The notes under the pieces were generated by a model, which did not search any database, was not told the origin of the DNA, and was given only the letters and a program-made list of their open reading frames with translations. From contig CM056875.1 of assembly GCA_029876055.1 (NCBI GenBank), forward strand, positions 1,178,001 through 1,242,000: a stretch of DNA of 64,000 nt, read 5' to 3'. This document shows, piece by piece, positions 24,201 through 35,945 of the stretch. This DNA is from Madurella fahalii. Taxonomy: Eukaryota; Ascomycota; Sordariomycetes; Sordariales. Within the stretch, counting starts at the first letter, position 1. Each line of letters begins with the position of its first letter. The translations under genes were made by a program, and so were the position numbers.

Positions 24201-24537
24201 CTCGCCGTCCAACACGCCCACGGATTCGGGCATGGGCCAGCAGCATGGGCCGCACAACCAGCACGGCGGCCATAACAGTCACGTCGGCGGCATGGACCAC
24301 AGCAGCAGCTACGAGGCGGACTTTGCACAGAGCGGCCTGGCGTCCGGGTCGTACTCGTACATGGGCCTCAATCCCATCAACGACATGATCACGTTCAACA
24401 GCCAGGAGGTCAACTTTGACATGCTCGGGCTACAGAGCGAGATTCAACCGCCGTGGTTGGAGATACTGTCGGGCGATATCCTGGGCGGGCTGTTTGAGGG
24501 CGGCATGACCGGGTCGAATCACGGGCATATGGGGTAG
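21201..24537 (+). CDS. Zn2Cys6/Fungal_trans transcription factor (1074 aa)
   Basis: Exon 1 21201-21301 and exon 2 21414-24537; the intron 21302-21413 (GTATGT...GTCAG) splits the first cluster residue. The spliced N terminus has PPSKRRRINAACLTCRKRK followed by a complete C6 zinc cluster and LGYTG. Residues about 260-560 form a Fungal_trans (PF04082-like) domain: a helical region with HPLITSLVDTFFHHLGCNY, IRMAVDLGLQKMEG and a WAVFVLDRV segment. The C-terminal third is low-complexity, with about 18 consecutive Pro coded by CCT/CCG repeats (about 23761-23820) and a His/Ser/Gly-rich part. It acts in the nucleus as a probable activator of a metabolic regulon. The zinc-cluster neighbourhood recalls the sugar-response regulators COL-26/BglR, but this is recollection and not proven. 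Confidence 0.88.
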
Positions 24538-25928
24538 ATGGCGTCGGGGTATGCATTGCGTGATGACTTAGGATGAGCATGGCCATGGTCATTTTTCAAT
24601 TTTTCATTATTTTAGGGGGGGGGGCATTTACGTTGTTTTAAGCTTGTTTACGTTTAGCGTCCTCATTCGTTAAGCCGTTGGTCTACTTTGTTTTTGTCAT
24701 TTCCTTATCCCCCCCCCCCCAACCTTTTTTGTCATGGCTTGCTCTGCTTACCGCTGGCTTTGTGCATTTAATCACTGATCGCTGCTAACGTGGTGGACTC
24801 CCATATACCCGGAGCTCGACCCACGGTCTTGAGGACGGGGGGTTAGATCACTAGGCATATCTGCTTGCTTCGTGTCTTGCCTGTTTTGGTTTGTGGGCAT
24901 ATATCATTATCACATCGCTTGATATTTTTTTGTTCTTGGTTTGGCTGAAGCGGGGCGTATACGGTAAAGGGAGGGAAGGGAACTTTTACAGAAAAACGAT
25001 ATTATGATATCCTAGGAGTTTTGTCGGCGTTAAGCATTGGCATTACTTGTATTGTCTGCGGGAGTTGTGTGGTGTTGATGCCATGCATGGATCTGTCTGT
25101 CGACAAGTCTCTTTTTCTTGTGTCGGAGGGGGGGGTTACGAAAGATGTGATGGCTAAGACGTTCTATGTGGCGGATATAGAAGATGAGAAGAAAGGAAAT
25201 GAACGGAGCGCAGAGTATCCGGCGTGAGTTGTAGCCAAGCCCGTGCTTCCGTCAGTGCCTACCCAACCTCCCTCCAGGACATTGTGTACATGTACATTGT
25301 TGTGGGGAGAGCGGGTGCCAATGCAGTAGTCGGTGTAACACTATAACGTGCAGTATATACCTTCACAGTCGCAGAGTAGACAAAAGATGCAGATCCTTAC
25401 CATGGTTCTGGTGTGGCATGGTGGTAGCTCCGGTGGAATATAGCACACCCACTGTACATATTTATGCGTGAATCGAGAGGGCAAGGCAGAGCAGCTCATA
25501 GTCGACGAGTTGATGGAAAGAAGATAAGCGGCCGAGAAGGTGGGGGGGGGTTTGTGGGGTTGGGGGGGGGGATATAAGTGCAAATCCTAACCGCGAGTCG
25601 CAAAGCTCTTGGACGGATCATGATTTGCACGCCCCGGAGGTTTCACCACCAAAAACAAGCTCCATTGTCAAGAACCGTTTAACACAACGTTAAAAAGGAA
25701 GCTATGTACTACAGAAAAACGACCCGGCCATGATATATATATATATATACATACAATTTTCCAGAGGGAAACAGCCCATCTCATACCCCGTCCTCCAAAG
25801 AGCTTCTAACCGGGGCTATCACCCCGCCGGTAATGTTACCCCTATCCACCCAACCCATTAACCCCTTAGCGATTAGACTCCCCCTCCCCCTCCCCCCGGG
25901 ATCCCCGCTTCAGCATGCACGGTGCAAT
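24538..25928. other. Convergent 3' region with homopolymers and a G-rich tract
   Basis: This lies between the ends of the transcription factor and the monooxygenase. It holds G10 (24615-24624), C12 (24709-24720), a G-run cluster (25539-25571) and an (AT)n tract (about 25733-25750). No gene was seen. Confidence 0.55.
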
Positions 25929-27972
25929 CTAAAGCTGGGCCTGGGTGCCCCCCAACTCGCGCGTGACAAAGGCCCCAAAGTAGGCATTCAGCGAGTCGAC
26001 CGTGGCGCTCCCCTCCTCCAGGGCGACCACGACGCCGACGTAGCCGTCGGGCCGCACAACCACGACGCCGCCCCTGTCCTCGTCCAGGCCCATCTTGGCG
26101 TGCGCCGCGGCCTTGGCGTCGGGCACGCGCCGGTCCCAGCGGTCGTCGGCGTAGACGTGCTCGGCGTAGCGCCCGAGCAGGGCGGGGAGGTCGCGCGAGA
26201 TCTCGATCTGCGGGCGGTGCGCGGCGAAGATGGTGCAGATGGTGAAGAACATGGAGTGCGGGTTATGGCGCTCGTGGTGCGAGACCCTCTCGACGTCGGG
26301 CCGCGTGTAGGCCGAGTAGAAGGAGCCCTTCTTGCCCATGTTGGCGGCGAGGTCCTTGAGCGCCTGGGCCGTGACGTCCGGGCGGCCGGCGAAGATGAAG
26401 ATGCGGAAGGAGCCGTTGAGGGGGATCTCCTGCTCGAGGTGGACGACGTTGGCGTCGACGACGCGCGTCACGTCGGCGTTGGCCATGAGGCGGCCCGGCA
26501 CGAGCTTGGTAGATTTGGGGTGGATGACGTGGGATTGGGCGGGGTGCGAGGCGGACCAGTTGAGCGCGTTGGCCTTGTAGAAGACGCCGTAGCCCGAGGT
26601 GAACTCGCAGGACTCCTTGAACGTCTTGATGAATTCGTTTTCTTCGGCGCTAGTCTTGGCTTGGGCCGACGCCGCGGCGACCTCGTTGGCAGCCGGGGGA
26701 CGCTGCGAGAAGAGCTTGGCGTACTTGTTGTCGAAGGCCAGGAGCGTCTCGGCGACGTCCTTGCGCTCGGGCTCGTACGTCTCGAGGATGTTACGCTTGG
26801 CGAAGCCGGCCTCGACGGCGTGGATCTTCCAGGCGAGGTTAAGCGCATCGAGGAAGGCAGTGTTCATGCCCTGACCGGCCTTGGGCTGTAACGGGAGTTA
26901 GTTTTGTCAGATCTGAAAGCTGGGGCTGCAACCCCGGGAACTTACGCTGTGCGTGTGGCAGGCATCGCCGCCCAGGAACACGCGGTGGTCGAGCGTGTAC
27001 TTGTCCGAGATACCCTGGCCAATGGGGTAGACCGAGTACCACTCGACGCGCTCCCACTCGATCGAGTAGGGCTGCAAGATGCGCTTGGCAGAGGCCTGGA
27101 CCTCTTCGATGGTGGCCGTCTTGCGGGGGTGGAAGTCGGGGTCGGTGGAGGAGGCGATCTGGATGTAGAGGCGGACCATGTTATCCTCGCGGGGGATGAC
27201 CATGATGGAGCCGTGCTCGGAGTGGATGGTGCACTTCATCTTGATGTCGGGAAAATCGGTCTTGACGACGCCGTCCATGACACCCCACACATAGGCAATG
27301 GGGTCCTTGTGCTTGATGCCGATCTTGAGCTGGTCGCGGATGAAGGACCGGGCGCCCTCGCCGCCAAACAGGTACTTGGCCTTGACCGACTCCTTGAAGG
27401 TGCCATCGACGTGCTCCAGCTCAACGCTGACGGGATAGTCCGGGTTCTCCTTCTCGTTGGAGGTGAAGGCCTTGATGGTCCAGGGCCGCTGGATCCGGAC
27501 GCCGCTCTTCTCGAGGTCACTGATGAAGACGCGCTCAATCAGGCCCTGGTGGAGGAGCGTAGTGAAGGGGTACCTGGCGTCGATGAAGCTGGGGCAGCTG
27601 GCCCAGGTGCCGGTCCGGACGATGCCCTTGCCGTTCTTGGGGGGGTCCCAGAAGGCGACCTCGTAGACACGGGCGGGCTTGTGGGCCATGATGGCCGACT
27701 TGAGCCCCATGTTGCGGAGCAGGTCAAGCGAGCGGGGCTGGATGCCGTCGGCCCGGCCAGTCGCCGTTGGCTCGGGCCTGTTGTCAATGTGCTTGATCTT
27801 GTAGCCCCATCTCGCCAGGCAGGTCGACAGCATCAACCCGACGGGGCCAGCACCGACAATGACTGCGGGCAGCTGGTCAGTGATATGTTTGGAGGTTGGG
27901 TGGTCCGGCTTGGCTCGGCTTACCAATGTCATAGTGGTTGGGGCTTGGATGTCTACCAGCTTGCGCAGCCAT
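25929..27972 (-). CDS. FAD-dependent phenol 2-monooxygenase-like hydroxylase (640 aa)
   Basis: A flavoprotein aromatic hydroxylase using FAD and probably NADPH to hydroxylate a phenolic substrate. Exon 1 27972-27924, intron 27863-27923, exon 2 27862-26946, intron 26886-26945, exon 3 26885-25929; total 1923 nt. Splicing of intron 1 is required: it restores [14 protein letters not shown], the Rossmann FAD motif at residues 15-28. The second FAD motif ([12 protein letters not shown]) and the following [19 protein letters not shown] are intact. The C terminus matches the thioredoxin-like dimerisation domain of phenol hydroxylases (PF07976). Total length is near the family's usual 640-665. Odd: the DG motif usually reads G-x-DGARS and here is GGEGARS. 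The monooxygenase class is secure; the actual substrate is not. Confidence 0.9.
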
Positions 27973-30500
27973 GCTTTGAAGTGGCGTATGTGTGTGTATG
28001 CTCGACCCAAAAACAGGAAACGGAAAAGGACAGTGAAATAAGACACAGGCACACTGGGTATCTCAAAGCGTGAAGGAAAAAAAAAAAATAATAAAAGGAA
28101 AGCTGGATGGTCTGGGAAGAAAGAGACGGAAGCACAGAGTTGGGGAGGCTCGGGCAAGATATTTGAGCACCGGCGGCTCCAGGACACCCGGGATCCGGGT
28201 CTGAATCCGAGAGTCGGCCCAGAATCACGGGCAAGGGAAGAAAAGATCAATCACCTCGCCAGCTGCGATAACTGCGAGACGCGCTTACATGGCGCAACCC
28301 AGAAGCGCGGCAAGGGGTTCGGGAAGATGGCGCAGGGAGCGCCTGCCTCGGGACGATGAAGAAGCGAGCGCGATGAGAGCGCTCTCAACTGGGCAAAGTT
28401 CGGGCCATTTCAGCGGGCAGGTCGGGTGGGCACCCGCTTACACAGTACTGTACATGGGCCTCGAAAGACCTTATTCCCGAGGACGGGCAGCGTGTGACAT
28501 TGGCCCCGCGTCATGTACCTTCCAGAATCTGCGGCAGCCAAGCTTGGGGTTAGCTGGTAAGACAAAATGAGGGGGTAGTCGGGACTTGAGCACGGGAACG
28601 AGCAGCGGGCCCGGTGTGGGGTGCTCCCGGTTGGGACAGTCGGGAAGCAGAGGCTGCAAAGATTCGGGGCTGTTTCCTCTTTGCACCAACTCCTGGGATC
28701 CACCGCCACGCTGGACTGAGTCTCCGGCCGCCTCTGTCAGGGCCTTTATTAGGCCGGGTACCCTTGCCTGGGGCTGCCGGTTTGCGTCACCGTGCTCTAG
28801 CGCAGCCGTCTCTTCCAGCCGCTCGCTCTAGGCCTACACTAACACGTAAAGGCAAACCCGAGATCAAGCCACCGTCCGAACCCTGGTTGTGGAGTTAACG
28901 GGTCCCAAGGTCCCCGCCGGGCGCATCCGACGATCATCTGCACGGCCGGCGCTTCGACTCGGCCGCTGCCACGAGCCGCAATGCCAACGACGTGCGGCTA
29001 GACTTTCCCCACCAGTATGTAGTTCGCCAAATCTCGCGTTTCGTATCGTGGACACTGGCGGCCATTCGAATGATGGCCCGGGAGAGGAGCACCGAGCCAT
29101 GGTGGTGCTCGGTGCGCCGTCGGGGGCTGAATCAGCCGGGTCTCAAATCCCAGCGCGCTGGTGACCCCCAGCCGTTGCATTGTCAACCCGGCTCCGTTGT
29201 CATTTGCCGCGACCTGACAGATCGCGAGGTGGATTCGGCCTGGGTTCCTAGGCTGCAATCGGTATGGGCGTCGATCAGTAAGGTGGTCTCGACCTCTCGC
29301 TCAGGAGCTGGTTCGGTCACCGACATCCAATGTCTTGATGGAACCGGCCATCCTTCTGTGTGCCAGTCCGTCTGTAGATTGTATACAACGGCATCCACGA
29401 TCAGCTACGCGGCCGGTTGTAGATGTCTAATGATAACACCCGGTGATGCTTCGACTCTAGCCGTCGCCTTTCTTGGCCATGTCGTTTCAATGACGGCTGT
29501 TTGTGTGCGTGACCCTTGTCGCTCGGGGTTGCCCTTGTTGCCGCTCTGTAAGCTTATTGGTAACGAGATATTCCAGGGCTGTAGGGCTGGCACTAGGGCG
29601 AGTGCGAGCGCATACGTGCCGGAAGTGGCATGTCGACAGGGTCAGGGCAACGCGCTTTAGCTTCGGTTCGGAGCAGTACTGAACAAGGGCACTTACACGT
29701 CTGTTGACTTATAATACAACCACCAGTAAGCCTGATAACCTCTCCAGACAGCCTTCCCGCTATAGATTGCCTTGCACTCGATGTATTTTGGGCCGCCCAT
29801 GGTGATTTGTGGACCTAGGGCAAGTATCTGTCGAGGGCCCTCCGGCACATCCCCAAGCCATCCTCGAGGCTTGGCCCTGATGCTGACACGCTATTGACGT
29901 GACAGACTTGGGCTGAACGATCTCAGACGACTTTATTATCGGAAATTCGAGATGACATCTGCCGTCGGCATGGTCGGGACGAGATGGGCACCAAAGACAC
30001 GTCTCCTTTGGACAAACCCCCGCTTTGCAACCGGTGTTGTTATTCCAATTAAGATGGCTCTGTTGTGATTAGGTACTGTGGAGATTGGGAGATATAAAAA
30101 GCACTGCCGGTGCGGCGCCATGCTCTCCTCCTGAGTATCTGAGTCGGGGCATCGTGGCCCTCGTCGGCGGTTATCTCTTGTCCCATGCACGCCGGCGTAC
30201 CTTTGTGCATCTGGTGTTCAGCAACATGCAAGATGGATCCAAAGGCAAACCGGACCTTTCATTGCGACACTGGCCGGTCAATGCCGGCGACTGGCAGCGA
30301 CTGTCGACGACGAGAAGCAATCCATCGGCGGGTCTGGTCCCGCTTTGGTCATCGTCACGGCGATGTGATGATAACAAACAAGCGGGTCTGAAGCTGTTCG
30401 CAGCTTAGACTGCCGCTGTGTTCACTTTATTCTTTCCTTCCTTGTCCGCCGCCAACTCGACAAGCGCCAAAACAAAGTGCGCATCGGCAGAGACAACGCG
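27973..30500. other. 2.5-kb intergenic spacer, divergent
   Basis: This lies between the monooxygenase start and the start of the 806-aa protein gene and should contain both promoters. The 222-residue open frame at 28992-29660 (+) shows no motif and is overlapped on the other strand. Nothing else was recognised. Confidence 0.5.
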
Positions 30501-33399
30501 ATGGAACATGAGCCAGACCAGACGATGGAAATGGACCAGTCCTTCGACCAGACTGTCCCCTCCATCTGCGATGCGAAGCAGGTCGTTCTTACGCCGGCGA
30601 CACCCTCGTTGGTGGCGGTGGGAGGCCGTGGTGCCTCACCAGAAGAGGGTGGCCCATCTGTCGTCTCGGGCCAGAAACGTTCTGACAGGGCAGGTCAGCA
30701 AACTGAGAGTACGTCAAGCTTCGTGATCCCCCCACGCTGCGTTTCAAGCATTGCCGTCTTCATCAACATGACTTGTGAGGCTATCTTCTGGTGCTAATGA
30801 TGGCGTGGACATAGGGCTGCCGAGATCACGAGTGTTGTTCGTGCTGGACGAGGACGTCTGGTCGATGTTCGCCAACCCGGACTGCGCGTGTGATGAGTAC
30901 TGCGGCAGCAAACCGCACCCTCAGATGCTGGTTGCGACCGACGAGTCGCCCAAACCCTACCCAGGTACGAGTCCATTGTTTTCTTTTTTTCAAGCCGTTG
31001 GGGATGGAAAGCGATATGGGAAGCGAGGCTGCCAATTCTCTCGGGCACACCGGGGCCGTTCGTAGTCGAGCTGGCGTCCGAAGGGAACTCGGCTGTCGAG
31101 GGCTGTGATTTCTTCTTGCCCGCCTGGCCGGGTTCGTTTCTATTATCTATTCATGTGCTTTTTTCATCAATTGTTTGGAATGAGCTTTGTTAACTGAAAG
31201 GAAACCGCAGCCACAGACTCCAAGGCACCCTCAACTTGGGAAGAAGCGCTCGGGGCTCGCAGTAAGTCCCACCTTCTCACTTCTCGCACAACAGTTCCTT
31301 AGCATTTTCGACCGCAGGCCAAGATCAATCTGTAGCTTGCACGGAAGCCTGGCTTGAATTGCTTCAGCGCGAGGCCACGAACTCGGCCGCCGAATTCGCC
31401 CTTCTTCCCTCTGTAAGTCCGCCATTGGCACCGGACGATCACTGTTCTCTCTATTTTCTGCCACTTTCTTTCTTAACACGCCCCGCACTTAGACGGTTTT
31501 CGAAGTCAATGCCTCGGCCGATCCAGTAACCATGGCCAACAACTCCGACATCCAACCGGCTCGCCCACAGCGGGAGCGCCATCAAGCTCCCGACGACTCG
31601 GCCATTCGAGGCAATTTTATTCCCCTCGCCGCCTCGTTCAGTAGGCGTTCGCCGTCTCCTAGGCGCGACCAGGCGTCTCAGGGTGTTTATTTACAGCTTA
31701 GCTTGACCGATTCTCAGGTGGACAGGCTGACTGCTGCGTAAGTGCAAACTTTACCCTCTGTAAGAGCACTCCGCCCGCTGACCGGTCCCAGCCTCTCTAC
31801 AGAGGACGAACAGCCGCTACCTCGTGGTAGGCGCGCAGGCACCGATCCAAACGAGACGAGCAACATGGAGAGCACCTCGCCCAGCAAGCGAGCTCGCTCG
31901 CCGGCAAAGGCGTATCCGTCGGCCAGTGCACCTTCTCGCACGCGGTCCCGCTCGCCTGTCAAGTTCCCCAACCATCCCAGGACTCCTGAGCGCCGTGTCG
32001 ATGCACACCGCTTCGAATTCGACACCCCATCCCGGTCGCCCACCAAGGCGAAAGAAGCTCGCTTTGACCAGAATGACCCGACCCCCAGGGCTGGGCGCGG
32101 AGCTAAAGTTCCCGGCCCAATTGACACTGTCATTGCTCGAACTCACGCGAGGCTAGCTGCTGAGCGAGGAGGCACACCTGCACCGGTTGCTGTTCACAAT
32201 CCGCTTGAGAGAAGCCCGTCCCCTGTCCGTGACCCCGATCAATATCACTCAGCCGATGCGTCGTCGTCGGTCTACTCTCAGGACTCGACCGCAGAGCGGT
32301 ATCCTTCTCGTGTCAGCCCCCTCCGTATCCAAAAAGATCACGAGTACAAGCACCTCAGTCTCCTCCAGGAGTACACGGATTGGCGAAACACGCCCTCGGG
32401 TTTTGGTCAGGAGCACGAGACAAAGGAACGCCTCAGTGGAGCAGAGCCAATGTACACCTCGAGCCCTTCCCTTGCCCAGGGCCTACCCTCCGTTCGGAAG
32501 GCATCCAAGACCCTAATTGGCGAAAACGGCTGGCTCGAGAATACCTCCAAATCCGCCGAGCCAACCACATCCCCATCCCGTAAGGGGGGGTTTCTCGGCA
32601 ACCTCGTTAAGAGAGCCAAAGAGATGGTAACCCTCCTCCACCGCCTCCCTTCCCTTACTAGCTAACAAAGTATTCCCCTCAGGTCGAATCCAACCACACC
32701 CCTCAGCGCAAATCCCAGAACTCGGACAAACCCACCTCCTCCAAGTCGCGCCCCTCCTCGAGACAGCTCGCCATTTCCCTCACACCGCGGGAGCAATCCC
32801 TCCTCTACTGCGAGCTCGAATTTGCCCTCGCGACCGCTCTGAACGACTACATCACCGCCGAGTTCAACGCCGGCCGTCTAGAGGCCGACAAGCTGAAGCG
32901 TATCTCGGAAGACTGGCAGCGCAAAGGCCGGCCCAAGGTGGTCGGCTTCCGGTACGATCTGGAGACGCAGCTCGACCTGGTCAAGATGCACCTGCACGAC
33001 TTCCGGTTCTACTCGCGCATGACGACGGCGGCGGGCATACTCGGCGTGGTGGACACGATGCGGGGCAACGCAAGGGTGTTGCGGGTCAGGACGTTCTGCC
33101 AGCCCGACACCGTCATCGCAAAGCAGTTGATCGACTCGCAGGGCCTGTTCAATATCCTGGGAGTCGACGAGGAGAGGCAGGTGAAGTTGGCCGAGATCGT
33201 GGGGTTCTTCAAGGCGGGTGTCGAGAGGGAGAGGATCGTGGCTGCGAGGCGGCTGCAGCAGGAACAGCACGAGCAGTTGCAGCAGCAGCAGCAGCAGCAG
33301 CAGCAGCGGGAGGGAATGACGTTGACTATGGGCCAGGGAAACTCGACCGATATGGGTCTTGGTCATGGTTACGGACAGACCCAGGGCGGTGATGAGTAG
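30501..33399 (+). CDS. Conserved-type fungal protein of unknown function, 8 exons (806 aa)
   Basis: Exons: 30501-30708, 30815-30964, 31012-31131, 31211-31261, 31318-31412, 31493-31737, 31792-32626, 32683-33399 (sum 2421 nt). Most introns have GTAAGT/GTACG donors; the acceptor at 31011 is the weakest point. The N-terminal 60 residues are acidic. Then comes a folded segment (RVLFVLDEDVWSMFANPDC, FVVELASEGNSAVEGCDFF). The middle (about residues 250-560) is disordered, rich in SPS/SPT/SPV motifs typical of proline-directed phosphorylation. The C terminus (about 580-750) is a compact helical domain beginning LTPREQSLLYCELEFALA, followed by a coded CAG-repeat poly-Gln stretch. No known family is recognised. 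The first exons could be a separate gene, with the second starting at the ATG at 31532. Confidence 0.65.
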
Positions 33400-34306
33400 T
33401 GGGGAAGGACGATGACGACGACGAGCCAGAGCCGTCATGGCAGCACTGAACAGAGCGGTCAGGCTGCGTTCAACAAAGATGGATCCGGCTGAGTATGAGC
33501 CACAGAGTGAGTAGGGTTACCACGGCAAGTAGCCCTGTGGCTTTTTGGAGCGCCCTTGCTCGAGTCTTTTCAGCTTCCCTCTTTTCTTCCGTTTCTTCTC
33601 GTTCGTTTCCTTTCCTAATCACCGGTGTCGTCTTGGCCCGGATCGTCCGTTTTTTGGTGCATCGGGCAAGTTTCGACATACGGTCTCTTTACGCGACAAG
33701 GAGCTGGCGCATGACGTAGAGCCTACCGCGTCGCATCTTGTTCATTTATTGTGTTGGAGTTATGGTCACCCCCAGGAGACGGCCGGGCGTTATATGGTAT
33801 AGCATTGGCATGGATGATACCCCCATGGCGGCGTAATGGGACAGGGCGTTACTAGGCGGATTGCTTGCTAACCAGGAGGAGCCTGCGCTTGGGGTTTTGA
33901 CGAGTGTGCTGGGGTCCGCAATAGCATGTAGGAGTAGTCCGTCAGATGGATTGACAATGCATTTCTATGAAGTGGTCGCGGTGCTGTGCGCTGTTCAACC
34001 GAGCCCGAGGTGGACAGATAAACGCAAGGAGTTACTTGGCTGTATGAACATGATGCAACCCCGGGGGTTCTGTTTTTGTAAACTCGAAAAGGAACCGGAC
34101 AATCGAGCAGATGAACGGTATCCGCCTTCCTGCCAATGAACGGCTTTTCAGCACGTCTTCCCAGCAACCACGCTGCTTCTTTCTTCCATCTGTCATCGTT
34201 CTTCTTTGCCATCCATGTCGATATTTCTAAAAACGAAAGGAAAGGGATTTACGCTTCGAAAGGAAAGAAAAAAATCGATATACACTCAGTCAAAAGAGTA
34301 TTCGAA
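33400..34306. other. Spacer between the 806-aa protein gene and the tRNA
   Basis: Short frames only; nothing recognisable. It includes the 3' UTR of the upstream gene and AT-richer sequence from about 34210 on. Confidence 0.45.
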
Positions 34307-34385
34307 TGCCCACAGCCAGAATCGAACTGACGACCTTGTCATAGCATCGTACTAGTGACACGCTCTACCACTGAGCCATGCGGGC
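34307..34385 (-). tRNA. tRNA-Thr(AGU) with a 7-nt intron
   Basis: Read on the minus strand, the acceptor stem GCCCGCA pairs with TGTGGGC (one G-U), followed by discriminator A. The D arm is GCTC/GAGC with loop AGTGGTA. The anticodon stem is TGTCA/TGACA. The T arm GTCAG-TTCGATT-CTGGC has the invariant TTCGA. Between the anticodon stem strands lie 14 nt instead of 7. Placing a 7-nt intron CGATGCT after position 37 gives the loop CT-AGT-A-A, anticodon AGU (threonine). Other short placements of the intron are possible, but this one is at the standard position. Confidence 0.88.
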
Positions 34386-35078
34386 GAGTTATGTTCTTAG
34401 CAGAGGGAACCGTAGCCAACGGTCAAATCAGCAGGGAACAATTTCCCCACGGCTGCTTGGTTAGTGGGGCTTTTTTGCGCTTCAGGAATTCGGCCCTTTC
34501 CCGGCTTCTTTCTTCCCCTTCCCTATTGTCCTTCCTATGCAATATTATCTTGGCCACCACTTCCTATTGTTCTTGCCATTTTCACTGTCGCAATGTGTGA
34601 AGCGTGCCTACAGTTTCAGAAGACAGTTCATAGAACCCGGAACGATGCAGCCCTCTAAAAGCAGAGGGCGCTGTTTATGACCATCCAACAGTCTAGTGTT
34701 TATAGTTCCAGAACAGTTGAGAGGTAGATGCAGTCTCCATGAGCCGCGTGGGTGAGGATACCACTGATGAAGAGCATATGCACCGCGGAACCCCAGTCCA
34801 GCGAGTTCCTTCACGAAACAGCTTCAGGCAGGGCAACCATCAGGGGGTTGGGTTATGGCCGTAGAATATCCCTACGGCAAGAAACCGACCGCTGATCAAC
34901 ATACAGACCCAACCATTTGTACCATGTATGCGTTTGCCATCTTGTCCAAGAAACACACCATCCATATATATCAGTCTTCGCAAGTCATGATCATCACCGC
35001 CCACCGAAGAAAGGAAACAAGGAAACCAGAAACCAACCCCCGGAGGTACATACTACAAAATGACAAGGAAGAAAGCAA
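34386..35078. other. Spacer, no gene seen
   Basis: This lies between the tRNA and the 3' end of the glycine-zipper gene. Several 60-80-codon frames occur, with no recognisable content. Confidence 0.45.
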
Positions 35079-35945
35079 TCAATACCGCCGCCACTCTCCA
35101 CTTCTCCTCCCACTCACGCTCCTATACTCCTCCCCCTCTTTATACCTCCCCTCCCTATCCCTCTCTCTGTCCCTCTCCTTATCCCTATCCTTATCCTTAT
35201 CCCGCTCCCGCTCCCCAGATCTCCTCTTCTCCATCTGCCGCTCAATCGCATTCGCCCCCAGCCCGCCCACCGCCGCCCCAACAATTGTTGACAGCAACGC
35301 TCTCTTGTCCTGATCTCCCTTGTCATGATGCCCATGATGCCCATGATGATGATGATGGTGGTGGTGGTGGTGGTGGTGTTGGTGACGATGGTGCGAGCTG
35401 ACAGCCTCGCTTGCCTCGCGCGCCGCAAGCCCGCCTACGATCGCGCCCAGCACGCCCACGCCCAGGCCCGAGTTGGAGGGGGTGAAGGTGGACGAGACCA
35501 TGTGCTTGGCTTTCTCGGATAAGCTGTTGCCGGTGGCGCTTCGAGAGCGGGAGCGGGAGCGGGAGCGGGATAACGACGAGCGGCTGTGGCTGCGGCGGCG
35601 GGAGCGGTTTCTGCCCCGGTCTCGGTCTCGGTCACGTCGGCGCGCGGCTGGTGCGAGGAGGGTCGTCTCGGTGACCGTTTCGGTTGGGCGGCCTACTGCG
35701 GCTGGTGGTGTCGGGGCGGGAGGTAGCACGTGCATGTGTTCCTCATACTGGAGGCGCGAATGGGGCGGCATGGCGCCGGCTGCGTAGTGGGGAGGAGCGG
35801 CGGCGCCGCCCGAGTAGCGGTAGTCTGGGGAGAGATCGCGCGGGTGGATGCGCGGGCCGGGTGTGGGTGAGCGCCTCCGGGGAGGGGAGTGCGGCCGTCG
35901 CCTGGGCGAGTAATCCGAGTCCGTGTCGGAGGGAAAGCGGGGCAT
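35079..35945 (-). CDS. Arg/Ser-rich, His-rich glycine-zipper protein (288 aa)
   Basis: A single exon. The N-terminal half is Pro/Arg/Ser-rich with SPRRR- and RSRSRS-type stretches. Two Gly/Ala-rich hydrophobic segments follow (GLGVGVLGAIVGGLAAREA at about residues 160-180 and STIVGAAVGGLGANAIE at about 220-240), which look like glycine zippers able to sit in or on a membrane. Between them is a run of about 12 His coded by a GTG/ATG-rich repeat (about 35340-35380). The tail is a highly charged Arg/Asp/Glu-Lys region. The layout resembles fungal proteins carrying DUF3824-type low-complexity sequence. Function unknown. The reading frame is long and ends cleanly, so the gene is probably real. Confidence 0.7.
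   Translation of the reverse strand: MPRFPSDTDSDYSPRRRPHSPPRRRSPTPGPRIHPRDLSPDYRYSGGAAAPPHYAAGAMPPHSRLQYEEHMHVLPPAPTPPAAVGRPTETVTETTLLAPAARRRDRDRDRGRNRSRRRSHSRSSLSRSRSRSRSRSATGNSLSEKAKHMVSSTFTPSNSGLGVGVLGAIVGGLAAREASEAVSSHHRHQHHHHHHHHHHHHGHHGHHDKGDQDKRALLSTIVGAAVGGLGANAIERQMEKRRSGERERDKDKDRDKERDRERDREGRYKEGEEYRSVSGRRSGEWRRY

Noticed and set aside
25833..28073. Long plus-strand frames opposite the monooxygenase
   Set aside because: They are antisense shadows of a gene with clear FAD motifs; the composition is the complement of its codons.
26907..28250. Unspliced 447-aa N terminus for the monooxygenase
   Set aside because: It lacks the Rossmann context; splicing the 27863-27923 intron gives the standard [11 protein letters not shown] motif and a start at 27972.
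28992..29660. 222-codon plus-strand frame
   Set aside because: No recognisable domain, no signal peptide, and no codon pattern distinguishing it from the overlapping minus frames.
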